A stretch of 59,224 bases of DNA. It comes from Melioribacteraceae bacterium. GTDB taxonomy: Bacteria > Bacteroidota > Ignavibacteria > Ignavibacteriales > Melioribacteraceae. Shown in pieces: positions 16,165 to 24,909 of this stretch; the stretch's first letter is position 1; each line of letters starts with the position of its first letter. The stretch lies in contig JAKIUC010000027.1 in assembly GCA_021647785.1 (NCBI GenBank), forward strand, positions 1-59,224, written 5' to 3'. The notes under the pieces are model-generated. The model was not told the DNA's origin. It searched no databases and saw only the letters and a list, made by a program, of their open reading frames with translations. The position numbers and the translations under genes were made by a program.

Positions 16165-18294
16165 TTAAAGAATAATAACAAATTTTCCTATCGAAGTACC
16201 TATCTTACCTGCATCAACATGGTAAAAATAAAGTCCAGGAGCTGCCTCCTGGTTATTGTTGTTTTGCAAATCCCAATATGCAAAACTTGTTCCATCACTA
16301 TGATTAATCATCTTAACTAACTCACCTGCCACATTGTATATTCTAATTACACAATTACCAGATAACCCACTAAAAGCTATTTTACGTTCACCAATTTCAG
16401 ATTCCCATGCAGCACTAACTATATATGGGTTTGGAACAACCGTAACTTTTTCCAACGAATTAGTAGCAGTTGCAGTGGATGGAATTACCTCAACTGTATT
16501 ATCATTTTCAAGAAATGGCTGATTACCCGGTGGTGTTTCAAGTGGTTCTTCCAGCTCATCTCCGTGTGAGTATGCTGCAACCCAATACCTATAAGTATAG
16601 TTGTTGTACACAGTTCTATCAGTCCATTCATAAGTTGTGTCATTGTTTTCATCAATATTCATTATTGGTTCAAGCCCAGTATTACTACCCAAATAGAATA
16701 AAGGATCATCGAGATGAGTACCAGAATATTCGTTGTCTAAATCATACTGATCCATTGGAATTGGAGCAATTGGAGTTCCATTTTCATCAGTGGCATAAAC
16801 ACTACTCCAGGTTGCTCCTTGGTCATCCGATCTATAAATCCGATAACCTTCAAACAAAGGATGTGTTTCACTCTCTTTACCCCACTTTAGTGTAACTTGT
16901 TCATCACCCGCTATTCCTATAACTTGTGGTTCAGGTGGTGGCTTCGGAACATTAAAATTCAACTTATAAAGTGCAATTGCATTATCAACATTTTTCAATA
17001 AATCCTCTTTATTTTGCCCAAAAATTGTGGCAATAATTAAAGTATCTATTTCACCTGGTTGCATATCAAAGGGACCAGCAGACATAATGCTATACGGATA
17101 ACCAAATTTGTAATTGTTCCACTCATCATTCCAAGGATCACGATAAGGACCTTCATCAATACCATCACCGTCAGGATCATCCGGGTCACCTTCGTTAAGA
17201 AGATTATAATTATAAAGTTGATCTGCCCAAATACCATTTTCATCTTGTGTTGAAAACAATTTTAGACCATCATAAACATCAAATTTTGTTACTCCCATAT
17301 TCCTTGGTGTTTTAAGAACAACAGTTCCTCCCCAAGGAATTTTGTATGATGGAATTGTATTGCCTCTTATATCAAATTCAAATCCATCAAAGTCAGTTCC
17401 GTAAACTAACTGCCTTGCATCATCCCAGTAGAGAATATCTTCGCCACCACTACCACCAGTTGCAGCACCTCCAAATGGTTGGAAATCTGCAACAAATTGA
17501 TAGTTTGAAAATATTCCAATTAAACATTGCTCAATTTCTTCACCCATGTTTCTAACTTCCATTTGCCAAAAAATCATATCTTCATATTTAGGTAACTTCC
17601 AAGCCATTCCGCGAGTAATTGTTTGAATATTCAACCATCGTTCAGTTTGCCCCGGATCTTTTTCTGCTACATAATTGCAAGTATGAGCAATTGAAAAACT
17701 CTCTTGGTCAGCAATAGTTTCTCCATTAGGACCAGCACCTGGCCATCCAGTGGTACTATCAATTAAAATTGGAATTTGCGGTAAGCTAATGTTTTCTGTT
17801 GGAGTAAGGTTATTTAAACCATCCATTGTTAAATAGGTATAGTTCGGTAGAAACTGTGGCCAATTGGGCCAGCTTTCCGGGTCATCATTCATAGGAGTTC
17901 TATCACCGTTCACTAAATCTTTATAAGATTGAAAATGGTGCGGATCCCATATCCATGCAGGACCTTCTTCAAGTCCTGAATCAAAGTATGCCCAATCGTG
18001 AGGGTTTAAACCGCCAGCATCTGCTTGGCGTCTTCCGCCAACAACAAATGAAATTGCACCTGCATAGTTTAACCCACTACCAGTGGGGTATTCCATTGCA
18101 GGAGGATACGCAGGAAATATATTTGGCTGGTTTGTTCCATTTGCCAAAACATTAGTGTTTGAAAATTTAGTTGATAATTTATTTATATCAAACACATTCC
18201 ATTTCTGCAAGTTATACGGATCTTTATTTTGAGCTAACAAAACAGTAAACATTGAAAGCAGAAAAGATATAGCCAATATTTTATTAGTGTTCAA
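16165..18294 (-). CDS. T9SS-sorted surface protein with fibronectin-type domain (paralogue of 11634-13721)
   Basis: 709 aa. The signal peptide ends at FTVLLAQ. The architecture is the same as in 11634-13721: PAMEYPTGSGLNYAG and NDDPESWPNW motifs, ERWLNIQTITRGMAWK, an acidic calcium-type loop (DDPDGDGIDEG), a fibronectin-like region (GDEQVTLKWGKE ... YRIYRSDDQGATW) and a C-terminal sorting domain (VVPNPYIVSAAWES ... PGLYFYHVDAG ... GKFVIIL). The two are clearly diverged duplicates around the PorV-like and propeller genes. The stop of the TonB receptor is 17 bp upstream. It is probably a surface-anchored partner of that receptor. Confidence 0.75.
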   Translation of the reverse strand: MNTNKILAISFLLSMFTVLLAQNKDPYNLQKWNVFDINKLSTKFSNTNVLANGTNQPNIFPAYPPAMEYPTGSGLNYAGAISFVVGGRRQADAGGLNPHDWAYFDSGLEEGPAWIWDPHHFQSYKDLVNGDRTPMNDDPESWPNWPQFLPNYTYLTMDGLNNLTPTENISLPQIPILIDSTTGWPGAGPNGETIADQESFSIAHTCNYVAEKDPGQTERWLNIQTITRGMAWKLPKYEDMIFWQMEVRNMGEEIEQCLIGIFSNYQFVADFQPFGGAATGGSGGEDILYWDDARQLVYGTDFDGFEFDIRGNTIPSYKIPWGGTVVLKTPRNMGVTKFDVYDGLKLFSTQDENGIWADQLYNYNLLNEGDPDDPDGDGIDEGPYRDPWNDEWNNYKFGYPYSIMSAGPFDMQPGEIDTLIIATIFGQNKEDLLKNVDNAIALYKLNFNVPKPPPEPQVIGIAGDEQVTLKWGKESETHPLFEGYRIYRSDDQGATWSSVYATDENGTPIAPIPMDQYDLDNEYSGTHLDDPLFYLGSNTGLEPIMNIDENNDTTYEWTDRTVYNNYTYRYWVAAYSHGDELEEPLETPPGNQPFLENDNTVEVIPSTATATNSLEKVTVVPNPYIVSAAWESEIGERKIAFSGLSGNCVIRIYNVAGELVKMINHSDGTSFAYWDLQNNNNQEAAPGLYFYHVDAGKIGTSIGKFVIIL

Positions 18295-18311
18295 ACTTTA
18301 CCTCTAACATT

Positions 18312-20861
18312 CTAATAGTTTAATGTTAAACCTACTCTTATTTGACGTGGTGCGCCAAATGCAGTAGGGTCGTTTGTATAATCAAAAGAAGTTGCATCAT
18401 TAGCATCGACACCAGGTTTTCCGGTATCGGGATAAACCCACCAAATATTTTGTTCATTAAATATATTTATTATATGAACAAAGAAAGTTTGATTAAATCC
18501 GAACCAATCGAATTTTTTGAATAAGTTTAAATCAATATTCTTTTGAATTGGACCACGCTCAGAGTTTGGGTTTAACGAATTTGGTGAATAAGGAAATCCA
18601 GAATTAATATTCCCAATTATCGATAATCCGAACATAGATTCATGTATATAATTAATATTGAATGAGAGTTTATGCGGAATATCCCAATTGGAAACAAATG
18701 TTCTGTTCTGTGGATAAAGTGGAACATACCATGTGCTTTGTTTGCTTGCTTTTGAAACCGAGTAAGTATAATTTACGAACATATTAAAGTTTTTTGTAAT
18801 TTCTGAACGAAATGCAACTTCAATCCCTTTCGCTGTTCCATATGCGTTATTTGTAAAAAGCTGATATGTTCTTGGTCCATAAATTGTTTGTAAACCAGTT
18901 AATCCGGAAATATCTCTATAAAACGCAGTGATATTTAAAGAGGATTTAGGATTTATTCCTATCTGAATACCAGCCTCGTAGGATGTAGTACGTTCTGGTT
19001 TAATACCACCATCACCAATTTGAGTAACTTCACCTAAAGAATAATTTGGATATATCTTAGCTTCATCGTTAGTACCTTGGTAGGGAAGATAGAAATGTGG
19101 ATACTGGTGATAAACACCATACGAAAATCTTAGTGCCATCATATCACTTATTGGGTAAGAGACACCAAAGCGTGGACTAAAATAATCAATAACTTCTGTT
19201 TCTGTCATCTCCGATTCGGCAGGTCTTAGTTTATCTTCCATTTTGTAAGTTTTAGGATTTACTCTATCATACCTTAAACCAATGTTTAATATCATCCCTA
19301 TTTCGTTAAACTCCATTTTGTCTTGAATGTAACTGCTAAAAATATAAGGTTGTTTATCGTATGCTTCCCATGCTTTCATTCTAACTTGAGTTGTGTCTGA
19401 ATCTCTTGCTGTAGGATTTCTTCTTTCGTAATCTAAATTATGTTGGGTATAACTAACCCCAAACTTCAACTGATGAATTGAAGTTATTTGCCCCATAAAA
19501 TTTGCTCTAATGTCATTACTTTCCGATTTTGTTTTAATCCAAACATAATCAATTCCAGAAACGGAAAATAATTCTGGCGATAAAATATGTTGTTCAATTA
19601 AACCAGATTCTAAATCATCAAAAATACTTGATTTAAAATTTCGGACATATCTACTAACAGAAATATCGTAGTAATATTTATTGCTTACTACATGTTTTAG
19701 TTGTCCATATCCTAACCAATAATTCTTTTTAACACGCGGCTGTCCATTAGGGTTATACTTAAACATATGACTATAGTAACTTGTTTTTTGATCTACATAC
19801 ATTCCACCCAAAACAACTCTAATATTTTTACTTAGTTGATAATCGATAGAGCCTAATGCACTATAAGTATCGTTATAATTTAACGGAACTATTTCTGGTT
19901 CTCCACTTTTGTCGTATCCCTCAGTATCTCTATAGTTAGGATAAACATACCCGAAAAATCTTCCGTTAGTTGTGTAATATCTTCCAGCAAAATTAACAAA
20001 TAGTTTATCTCCTAAACCGGGTATTGCTCCTTGATAGACAAATTCACTATTAAATGTTTTTGTATCTTCAATATTAATAGAGGGTAGATTGTCGGTATAG
20101 GTTGTAAAGAAAAAACTTGGTTTTTTGTGTATTGGTTCACTCACCATATTAATTACTGCTGACATACCCTCACCAAATTCAGCAGTATAAGTACCTGTGT
20201 ATGTAACCATCTGACTTAAACCCATGATAGGTAAGTCTTGAATTGAAAACCCACCCCAAATTGGATCTTTAATAGAAATTCCGTTTAATAGATATTGAGT
20301 TTCATTTGATCTTCCACCACGAAAATGAAGCCCATCATCAGGAGTTGTGTTAAACTGTCCGTATTGTCCTGTTTCATCTAATCTAATAGGAACAACAACA
20401 ACACCAGTTTGTAATCCAACAACTTCTCTGTAATTAGTTACAGGTAATGTTGTTACTTGCGAAGCATCTATAACATTAATTGTTGAGGTAAGATCTTTCT
20501 GAACTACAGGTCTTTTAGCTACCACTTCAATATTTTCCAGTTCTATCGACTCCTGAATAAGAACAAAATCGATCTTGGTTGTAAGATCTGCAGCTACTTC
20601 AACATTTGAATATACAAATTTATGATATCCAATCATTGATGCTTCAAGTGTATAAGCACCAACTGGAATATTTAATATAAAATATTCTCCATTCTCATCA
20701 CTAGCAGCACCAAACATAGTTCCGGCTATAACAATATTTACCCCGGGCAGTCTCTCTCCTGTTAAGTTATCAGTAACAAAACCAGATATTTTACCTGTTG
20801 TTCCTGCAAAAAGGTTTGTAACTAAACCCCAGATAAATAAAATTGCTATGACTTTCTTCAT
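18312..20861 (-). CDS. TonB-dependent receptor with carboxypeptidase-like regulatory domain
   Basis: 849 aa. A signal peptide ends at TNLFAG. Residues about 22-110 are the CarboxypepD_reg-like domain (GKISGFVTDNLTGERLPGVN ... GAYTLEASMIGY). A plug domain follows (NVIDASQVTTLPVTN, LHFRGGRSNETQYLLNGI), then a 22-stranded-type barrel ending RQIRVGLTLNY. The family imports substrates across the outer membrane using TonB energy; in Bacteroidota such receptors (SusC) pair with SusD. No SusD-like gene is present, and the next genes are T9SS surface proteins and a PorV-like barrel. A GAGGA box precedes the ATG. Confidence 0.85.
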   Translation of the reverse strand: MKKVIAILFIWGLVTNLFAGTTGKISGFVTDNLTGERLPGVNIVIAGTMFGAASDENGEYFILNIPVGAYTLEASMIGYHKFVYSNVEVAADLTTKIDFVLIQESIELENIEVVAKRPVVQKDLTSTINVIDASQVTTLPVTNYREVVGLQTGVVVVPIRLDETGQYGQFNTTPDDGLHFRGGRSNETQYLLNGISIKDPIWGGFSIQDLPIMGLSQMVTYTGTYTAEFGEGMSAVINMVSEPIHKKPSFFFTTYTDNLPSINIEDTKTFNSEFVYQGAIPGLGDKLFVNFAGRYYTTNGRFFGYVYPNYRDTEGYDKSGEPEIVPLNYNDTYSALGSIDYQLSKNIRVVLGGMYVDQKTSYYSHMFKYNPNGQPRVKKNYWLGYGQLKHVVSNKYYYDISVSRYVRNFKSSIFDDLESGLIEQHILSPELFSVSGIDYVWIKTKSESNDIRANFMGQITSIHQLKFGVSYTQHNLDYERRNPTARDSDTTQVRMKAWEAYDKQPYIFSSYIQDKMEFNEIGMILNIGLRYDRVNPKTYKMEDKLRPAESEMTETEVIDYFSPRFGVSYPISDMMALRFSYGVYHQYPHFYLPYQGTNDEAKIYPNYSLGEVTQIGDGGIKPERTTSYEAGIQIGINPKSSLNITAFYRDISGLTGLQTIYGPRTYQLFTNNAYGTAKGIEVAFRSEITKNFNMFVNYTYSVSKASKQSTWYVPLYPQNRTFVSNWDIPHKLSFNINYIHESMFGLSIIGNINSGFPYSPNSLNPNSERGPIQKNIDLNLFKKFDWFGFNQTFFVHIINIFNEQNIWWVYPDTGKPGVDANDATSFDYTNDPTAFGAPRQIRVGLTLNY

Positions 20862-20914
20862 TGTATTCCTCAGGAATGATTTAATAAATCATAATATTTT
20901 CACATTAAAAACTG

Positions 20915-20940
20915 GAGGTGCCCAAAATGTTGAACACCTC
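20915..20940 (-). terminator. Hairpin upstream of the TonB receptor gene
   Basis: GAGGTG (20915-20920) pairs with CACCTC (20935-20940) in the 95-bp gap after the CBM9-type gene. It may attenuate read-through into the receptor gene or mark the end of an upstream transcript. Confidence 0.45.
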
Positions 20941-20956
20941 TAAAATTACTTTGATA

Positions 20957-22633
20957 CTATTTGAGTAGCATCATTTTTTTTGCACTAATAAAGTTATCTG
21001 CTTTAATAACATATATGTACATTCCACTACTTAATTTACTTGCATTAAATTCTATAGTATGAACACCAGCATTAATATCTTGGTTAGATATTAAAGTTGC
21101 TACTTGCTGACCAAGAATACTATATACTTCTAATGAAACAACAGCTCTACTTGCCAAACTAAATTTAATGTTTGTTGTAGGGTTAAAAGGATTTGGATAA
21201 TTTTGCTCTAGACTAAATGACTCTGGCTGAACACTTACATCAGTCTTGATATCAGTTGTTGGTCCACCATAATAGTACATATTTCTGAATCCACTAGCAT
21301 CGTCAGGAGCAACATCGTTTACCCAATCGGTTGTTGGGTCTTCTGCAAATACCATAATTCCAGTAGATTCCAATTCACCATTTGTTTCACCAATTAAAGC
21401 TCTCGGAATTGCAACTTCAATAATATTATCATCAAGATTAATAGCCACCGTACAGCCGCCACCTTCGACTTCAACAAAACTTTCATCATTTCCATTTAGT
21501 CCGGTATGCTGCAATATTCCATAAGGTTGAGCTACCTCTAATCCAGGGTTTCCATCGGCATCTGTAATGTTTACATAAAAATCTCCACCATTAAGCCAAT
21601 AACCCCAAGTTAAACCAGTTGCACTATCAACATCAGTATCAAAGTATAATTGAATTGGTGCTTTAGCCCCACCATCTACTAAGTTTTCAAGATCTGTAAA
21701 TGTTCCATCTTCATTTATATCAACACGAACATAAAGATAGTTGTCATCATGTGTAACATAAACATCTTTAATATCTAATGCCGGATTGATGATGCCGTCC
21801 ATTACACCATCCCAATCGGAATCAACACTATCTTGTAAACCTTCCTCCATATTTGGAGATACATCAAATTTCATTAGCGATGTCCAATCAGACATATCAC
21901 CATCAATTTCAATTTGAGTTCTGCCATATCTGTAAATACTTGGTGTACCACCTAAATCGTTAGGAACTATATCTGCATTCCAACCCGCTGTTGGGTCTTC
22001 ACCTAAAACTATAAACCCTGTTGATTCTAAATCACCATTCGTTTCACCAATTGCTGCTCTCGGAATGGCAATTTCCATTTTGTTATCATCTAAGTTTGCT
22101 GCAACTATACATGCTGCTCCTTCAACTTTTTCCCATTGACTATCGCTTCCATTAGCACCTGTAAATTTTAATATTCCATAATCTACATCTACTTCAAAGC
22201 CAGGCCAGCCACGCTTTACCGATAAGTTAATCCAATAATCGCCCGATGTTGCCCACCAGCCCCATGTTAATCCAGTTTCCGTACTTACATCTGCATCAAT
22301 AAATAGCTCTATTGATGCCTGCATTCCGCCAGATACCATTGATTCTAAATCAGCAAAGGTACCGTCTTCGTTGATATCTAAACGAACATAAATGTAATTG
22401 TCATCATGTGTTACAAACATATTTTCAATATCAAGTGCTGGGTTGATTATCCCATCTTTTACTCCATCCCAATCTACATCTATACTATCTCCCAAACCTT
22501 CTTCAAATCGTTGTGGGATGTCAAATTGCATATCTGCCGTCCAGTCAGACATATCACCATCAATTGTTATTTGTGCCACCGATAAAGATGAAACAATGAA
22601 CAAAAATGTAAACAATGTTAATAACTTTTTCAT
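20957..22633 (-). CDS. Secreted protein with two CBM9/DOMON-like modules and T9SS sorting domain
   Basis: 558 aa. The signal peptide ends at LSVAQ. Two tandem copies of a roughly 215-residue module follow: the first starts ITIDGDMSDW (about 21) and the second IEIDGDMSDW (about 241). They share DWDGVxDGIINPALDI, VTHDDNYxYVRxDINEDGT, GLTWGxW and the ending AIPRAxIGETNG. The C-terminal 85 residues are a classic sorting domain (QNYPNPFNPTTNIKFSL ... GMYIYVI). The modules resemble CBM9-like sugar-binding domains with no catalytic centre visible. It is probably a surface glycan-binding protein standing in for SusE/F-type functions. AGGAG precedes the ATG. Confidence 0.75.
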   Translation of the reverse strand: MKKLLTLFTFLFIVSSLSVAQITIDGDMSDWTADMQFDIPQRFEEGLGDSIDVDWDGVKDGIINPALDIENMFVTHDDNYIYVRLDINEDGTFADLESMVSGGMQASIELFIDADVSTETGLTWGWWATSGDYWINLSVKRGWPGFEVDVDYGILKFTGANGSDSQWEKVEGAACIVAANLDDNKMEIAIPRAAIGETNGDLESTGFIVLGEDPTAGWNADIVPNDLGGTPSIYRYGRTQIEIDGDMSDWTSLMKFDVSPNMEEGLQDSVDSDWDGVMDGIINPALDIKDVYVTHDDNYLYVRVDINEDGTFTDLENLVDGGAKAPIQLYFDTDVDSATGLTWGYWLNGGDFYVNITDADGNPGLEVAQPYGILQHTGLNGNDESFVEVEGGGCTVAINLDDNIIEVAIPRALIGETNGELESTGIMVFAEDPTTDWVNDVAPDDASGFRNMYYYGGPTTDIKTDVSVQPESFSLEQNYPNPFNPTTNIKFSLASRAVVSLEVYSILGQQVATLISNQDINAGVHTIEFNASKLSSGMYIYVIKADNFISAKKMMLLK

Positions 22634-22664
22634 ACGTACTCCTTTTTGTTGATAATTAATAATG

Positions 22665-24893
22665 CTATTTTAATAGAACTAATTTGGTCGATAAAACTTT
22701 TTCATTTGTATTTAGGACGAAGAAATAAATTCCACTCCCCATCATTTCATTTTCATAATTTTTTGCATTCCAACTGAGTTTGTTTTTTGATAATTCATCC
22801 TTTGAATACGATTTTACTAACCTTCCTAAAATGTCATATATTCCAGCAGATTTAATTTTACTCTGGTTTATATTGAATAACAGATTTACCTCACCATTAA
22901 ATGGATTCGGATAGGCTTTTAAATAATAATTTTCTGGAATTACTGTTGTTTTCTCTACTGAAGTAATTTTATAATTATATGTATAACTTTTTTCTTGATA
23001 GGAATTAGGAGCATAATCATCATCCTGATTATCGTCTAAATTATTAACATTAAATATTACATCGAATAAACTTGCTGCTACAAATTGATTTAGCAAACTT
23101 TTTGAAATTGACATTTCAATTCGGTTTTTCTCACTATTACCTGTACTTGTGTTTACGGCTCCAAGTGAACTCCATCCCCATTCACCATTTGTTCCGGTAT
23201 ATTCCCACAACAATTCATTTTCAATCATCAAATCTATTCCACCATAACTATTGTTCATATTAAATCCTGTATTAGGGTTTTGGTCTAAATCGAAAAAAAC
23301 GTGGTAGAAATAATTATCTTTAAAATCGCCAGCAAGACTATAGTTTATATAAACATTCTCCTCATCATCAGTAATCCAGATATCTACTATATCAACATTT
23401 GAATTAATTCCATCCCCTTCTAATTCCTCATCTGGTGGTATGTCAAGTTTTGCAATTGAACTCCAATCATCAAACTCACCATCTATTTTCATAATAGATT
23501 CTTCTGTAGAATCTGGATTTTCTTCTACGAAATAGTCTTCGCCATTATAGTTATCTCCACTTGCATCTCTGTTTATTTCAACAGTATGAAGCAGACTATT
23601 AAAACCGGTTGCCTCTTCCCACATATTTTCATTTGCTAACCTAATAGAATATTCTGCTCTATTGTGAAGGGTTTCTGTTGGATCGGCTAAGTGTAAAAGT
23701 AGTTCATAATTTCCGTTTTCCATTGAAGGCAATATCCCTGCACTTAATTCAATTAGTGTTGTTTCACCTGACATCCATTTCCGTGGGTCTATATTTGAAA
23801 CTAGTCTGTATCTAACATCTGTTAAAGTATTCCGCAAAACAAATTCCAAATTTCGCGGATTGTAAAGAGATGCAAACCCATCATTAAAGAGAGTCAATTT
23901 AATATTAATTGTGCCGCCTGGTTTAATACTGTTTGTAAATTCACCATCTATCAAAATAAACCTATAACCAAGTAAACGTTTAATATCATCAAGGCATAAA
24001 CCAGTCTCCCAACCATCAATAACGGTTGTATGGTAATCTTTATTAAGAACTGACCAATGCATTCGTTCTAAATCTATTAGGGAATTGTCGCAGCCAGTGT
24101 AGGAACTAGGAGAACAAGTTTCACCACCTTGAGGAACAAATCTATTATCCAAGTTGAGGAAGTTTTTATCCCCTTCAATATCGCTGGCTAAATATGTTCC
24201 AAAATCAGTAGCACTTGCTAAAAAGCAATCGTTGTGAGCACCAGTACGAGAGCGATGCGAACCAGTGTAGGCTTCTTCAAGAGTAAGAGGTAAATTATTT
24301 TCAAATATATCTCGCTTATAACTTGGTGTTCTAACTACAACAGCACGTTCAGTTGGTAGTGCATCTAACAACGCAAATAAAACTGCCTTACGATTAGCAG
24401 TATTGTTTAATCCATTAGATGAGTAATACCATTCACCCCAAGCACCTATAAAACCAGCTTCTACATATGTAATTACGTCATAGTTCTCTTTTAAAATTGG
24501 TTCTATTTGACTGATATGATTTAATATTATATCAAGAGGAGCATCAGCACCAGTTTGCGAATTGGTGTAAGAAAATCTTAGTACCAATTTCATTCCACCT
24601 TCACGTGCCATATTCAAATCGTTTCGGAGAATATTAAGAAAGTTATCCGAAAGCGGCTTATCAATAAACTCTGGAATCGTATAAATTCTTTGAATAACTG
24701 AAACTTGATTTGCCTTATTACTATTCATAAACCAATTTGTAATAGGGTCACTTCTGTATGCGTAAAAACCTCTTTCAGGGTTAGAAATTATTTCATCGGA
24801 AATTGTATAATTAATAGCTGAAGTATTCTGACTATAAAAAGTTACAGAGAATAATAATGATATAATTATTACTATTTTGAATACTTTCAACAT
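22665..24893 (-). CDS. Secreted DUF4874/DUF4832 TIM-barrel-like protein with CBM9-like module and T9SS sorting domain
   Basis: 742 aa. The signal peptide ends near FYSQN. The N-terminal region matches DUF4874 (ISNPERGFYAYRSD ... KLVLRFSYTN ... EAGFIGAWGEWYYSS) and is followed by DUF4832 (EAYTGSHRSRTGAHNDCFLA ... GGETC). These domains occur together in secreted proteins suspected to be glycoside hydrolases; the GAWGEW carboxylate is a candidate catalytic residue. Residues about 490-640 are an IDGEFDDWSSIAKLDI module like those in 20957-22633. The C-terminus is a sorting domain (LKAYPNPFNGEVNLLF ... GSGIYFFVL). The start has GGAG eight bases upstream. Substrate is unknown; the locus suggests an amino-galactose polymer. 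Confidence 0.7.
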   Translation of the reverse strand: MLKVFKIVIIISLLFSVTFYSQNTSAINYTISDEIISNPERGFYAYRSDPITNWFMNSNKANQVSVIQRIYTIPEFIDKPLSDNFLNILRNDLNMAREGGMKLVLRFSYTNSQTGADAPLDIILNHISQIEPILKENYDVITYVEAGFIGAWGEWYYSSNGLNNTANRKAVLFALLDALPTERAVVVRTPSYKRDIFENNLPLTLEEAYTGSHRSRTGAHNDCFLASATDFGTYLASDIEGDKNFLNLDNRFVPQGGETCSPSSYTGCDNSLIDLERMHWSVLNKDYHTTVIDGWETGLCLDDIKRLLGYRFILIDGEFTNSIKPGGTINIKLTLFNDGFASLYNPRNLEFVLRNTLTDVRYRLVSNIDPRKWMSGETTLIELSAGILPSMENGNYELLLHLADPTETLHNRAEYSIRLANENMWEEATGFNSLLHTVEINRDASGDNYNGEDYFVEENPDSTEESIMKIDGEFDDWSSIAKLDIPPDEELEGDGINSNVDIVDIWITDDEENVYINYSLAGDFKDNYFYHVFFDLDQNPNTGFNMNNSYGGIDLMIENELLWEYTGTNGEWGWSSLGAVNTSTGNSEKNRIEMSISKSLLNQFVAASLFDVIFNVNNLDDNQDDDYAPNSYQEKSYTYNYKITSVEKTTVIPENYYLKAYPNPFNGEVNLLFNINQSKIKSAGIYDILGRLVKSYSKDELSKNKLSWNAKNYENEMMGSGIYFFVLNTNEKVLSTKLVLLK

Positions 24894-24909
24894 TTAAACA
24901 TTCTCCAAT

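Noticed and set aside
11634..18294. SusD-like identity for the two ~700-aa proteins
   Set aside because: They have no lipobox, no helical TPR-like pattern, and end in a T9SS sorting domain with beta-rich sequence.
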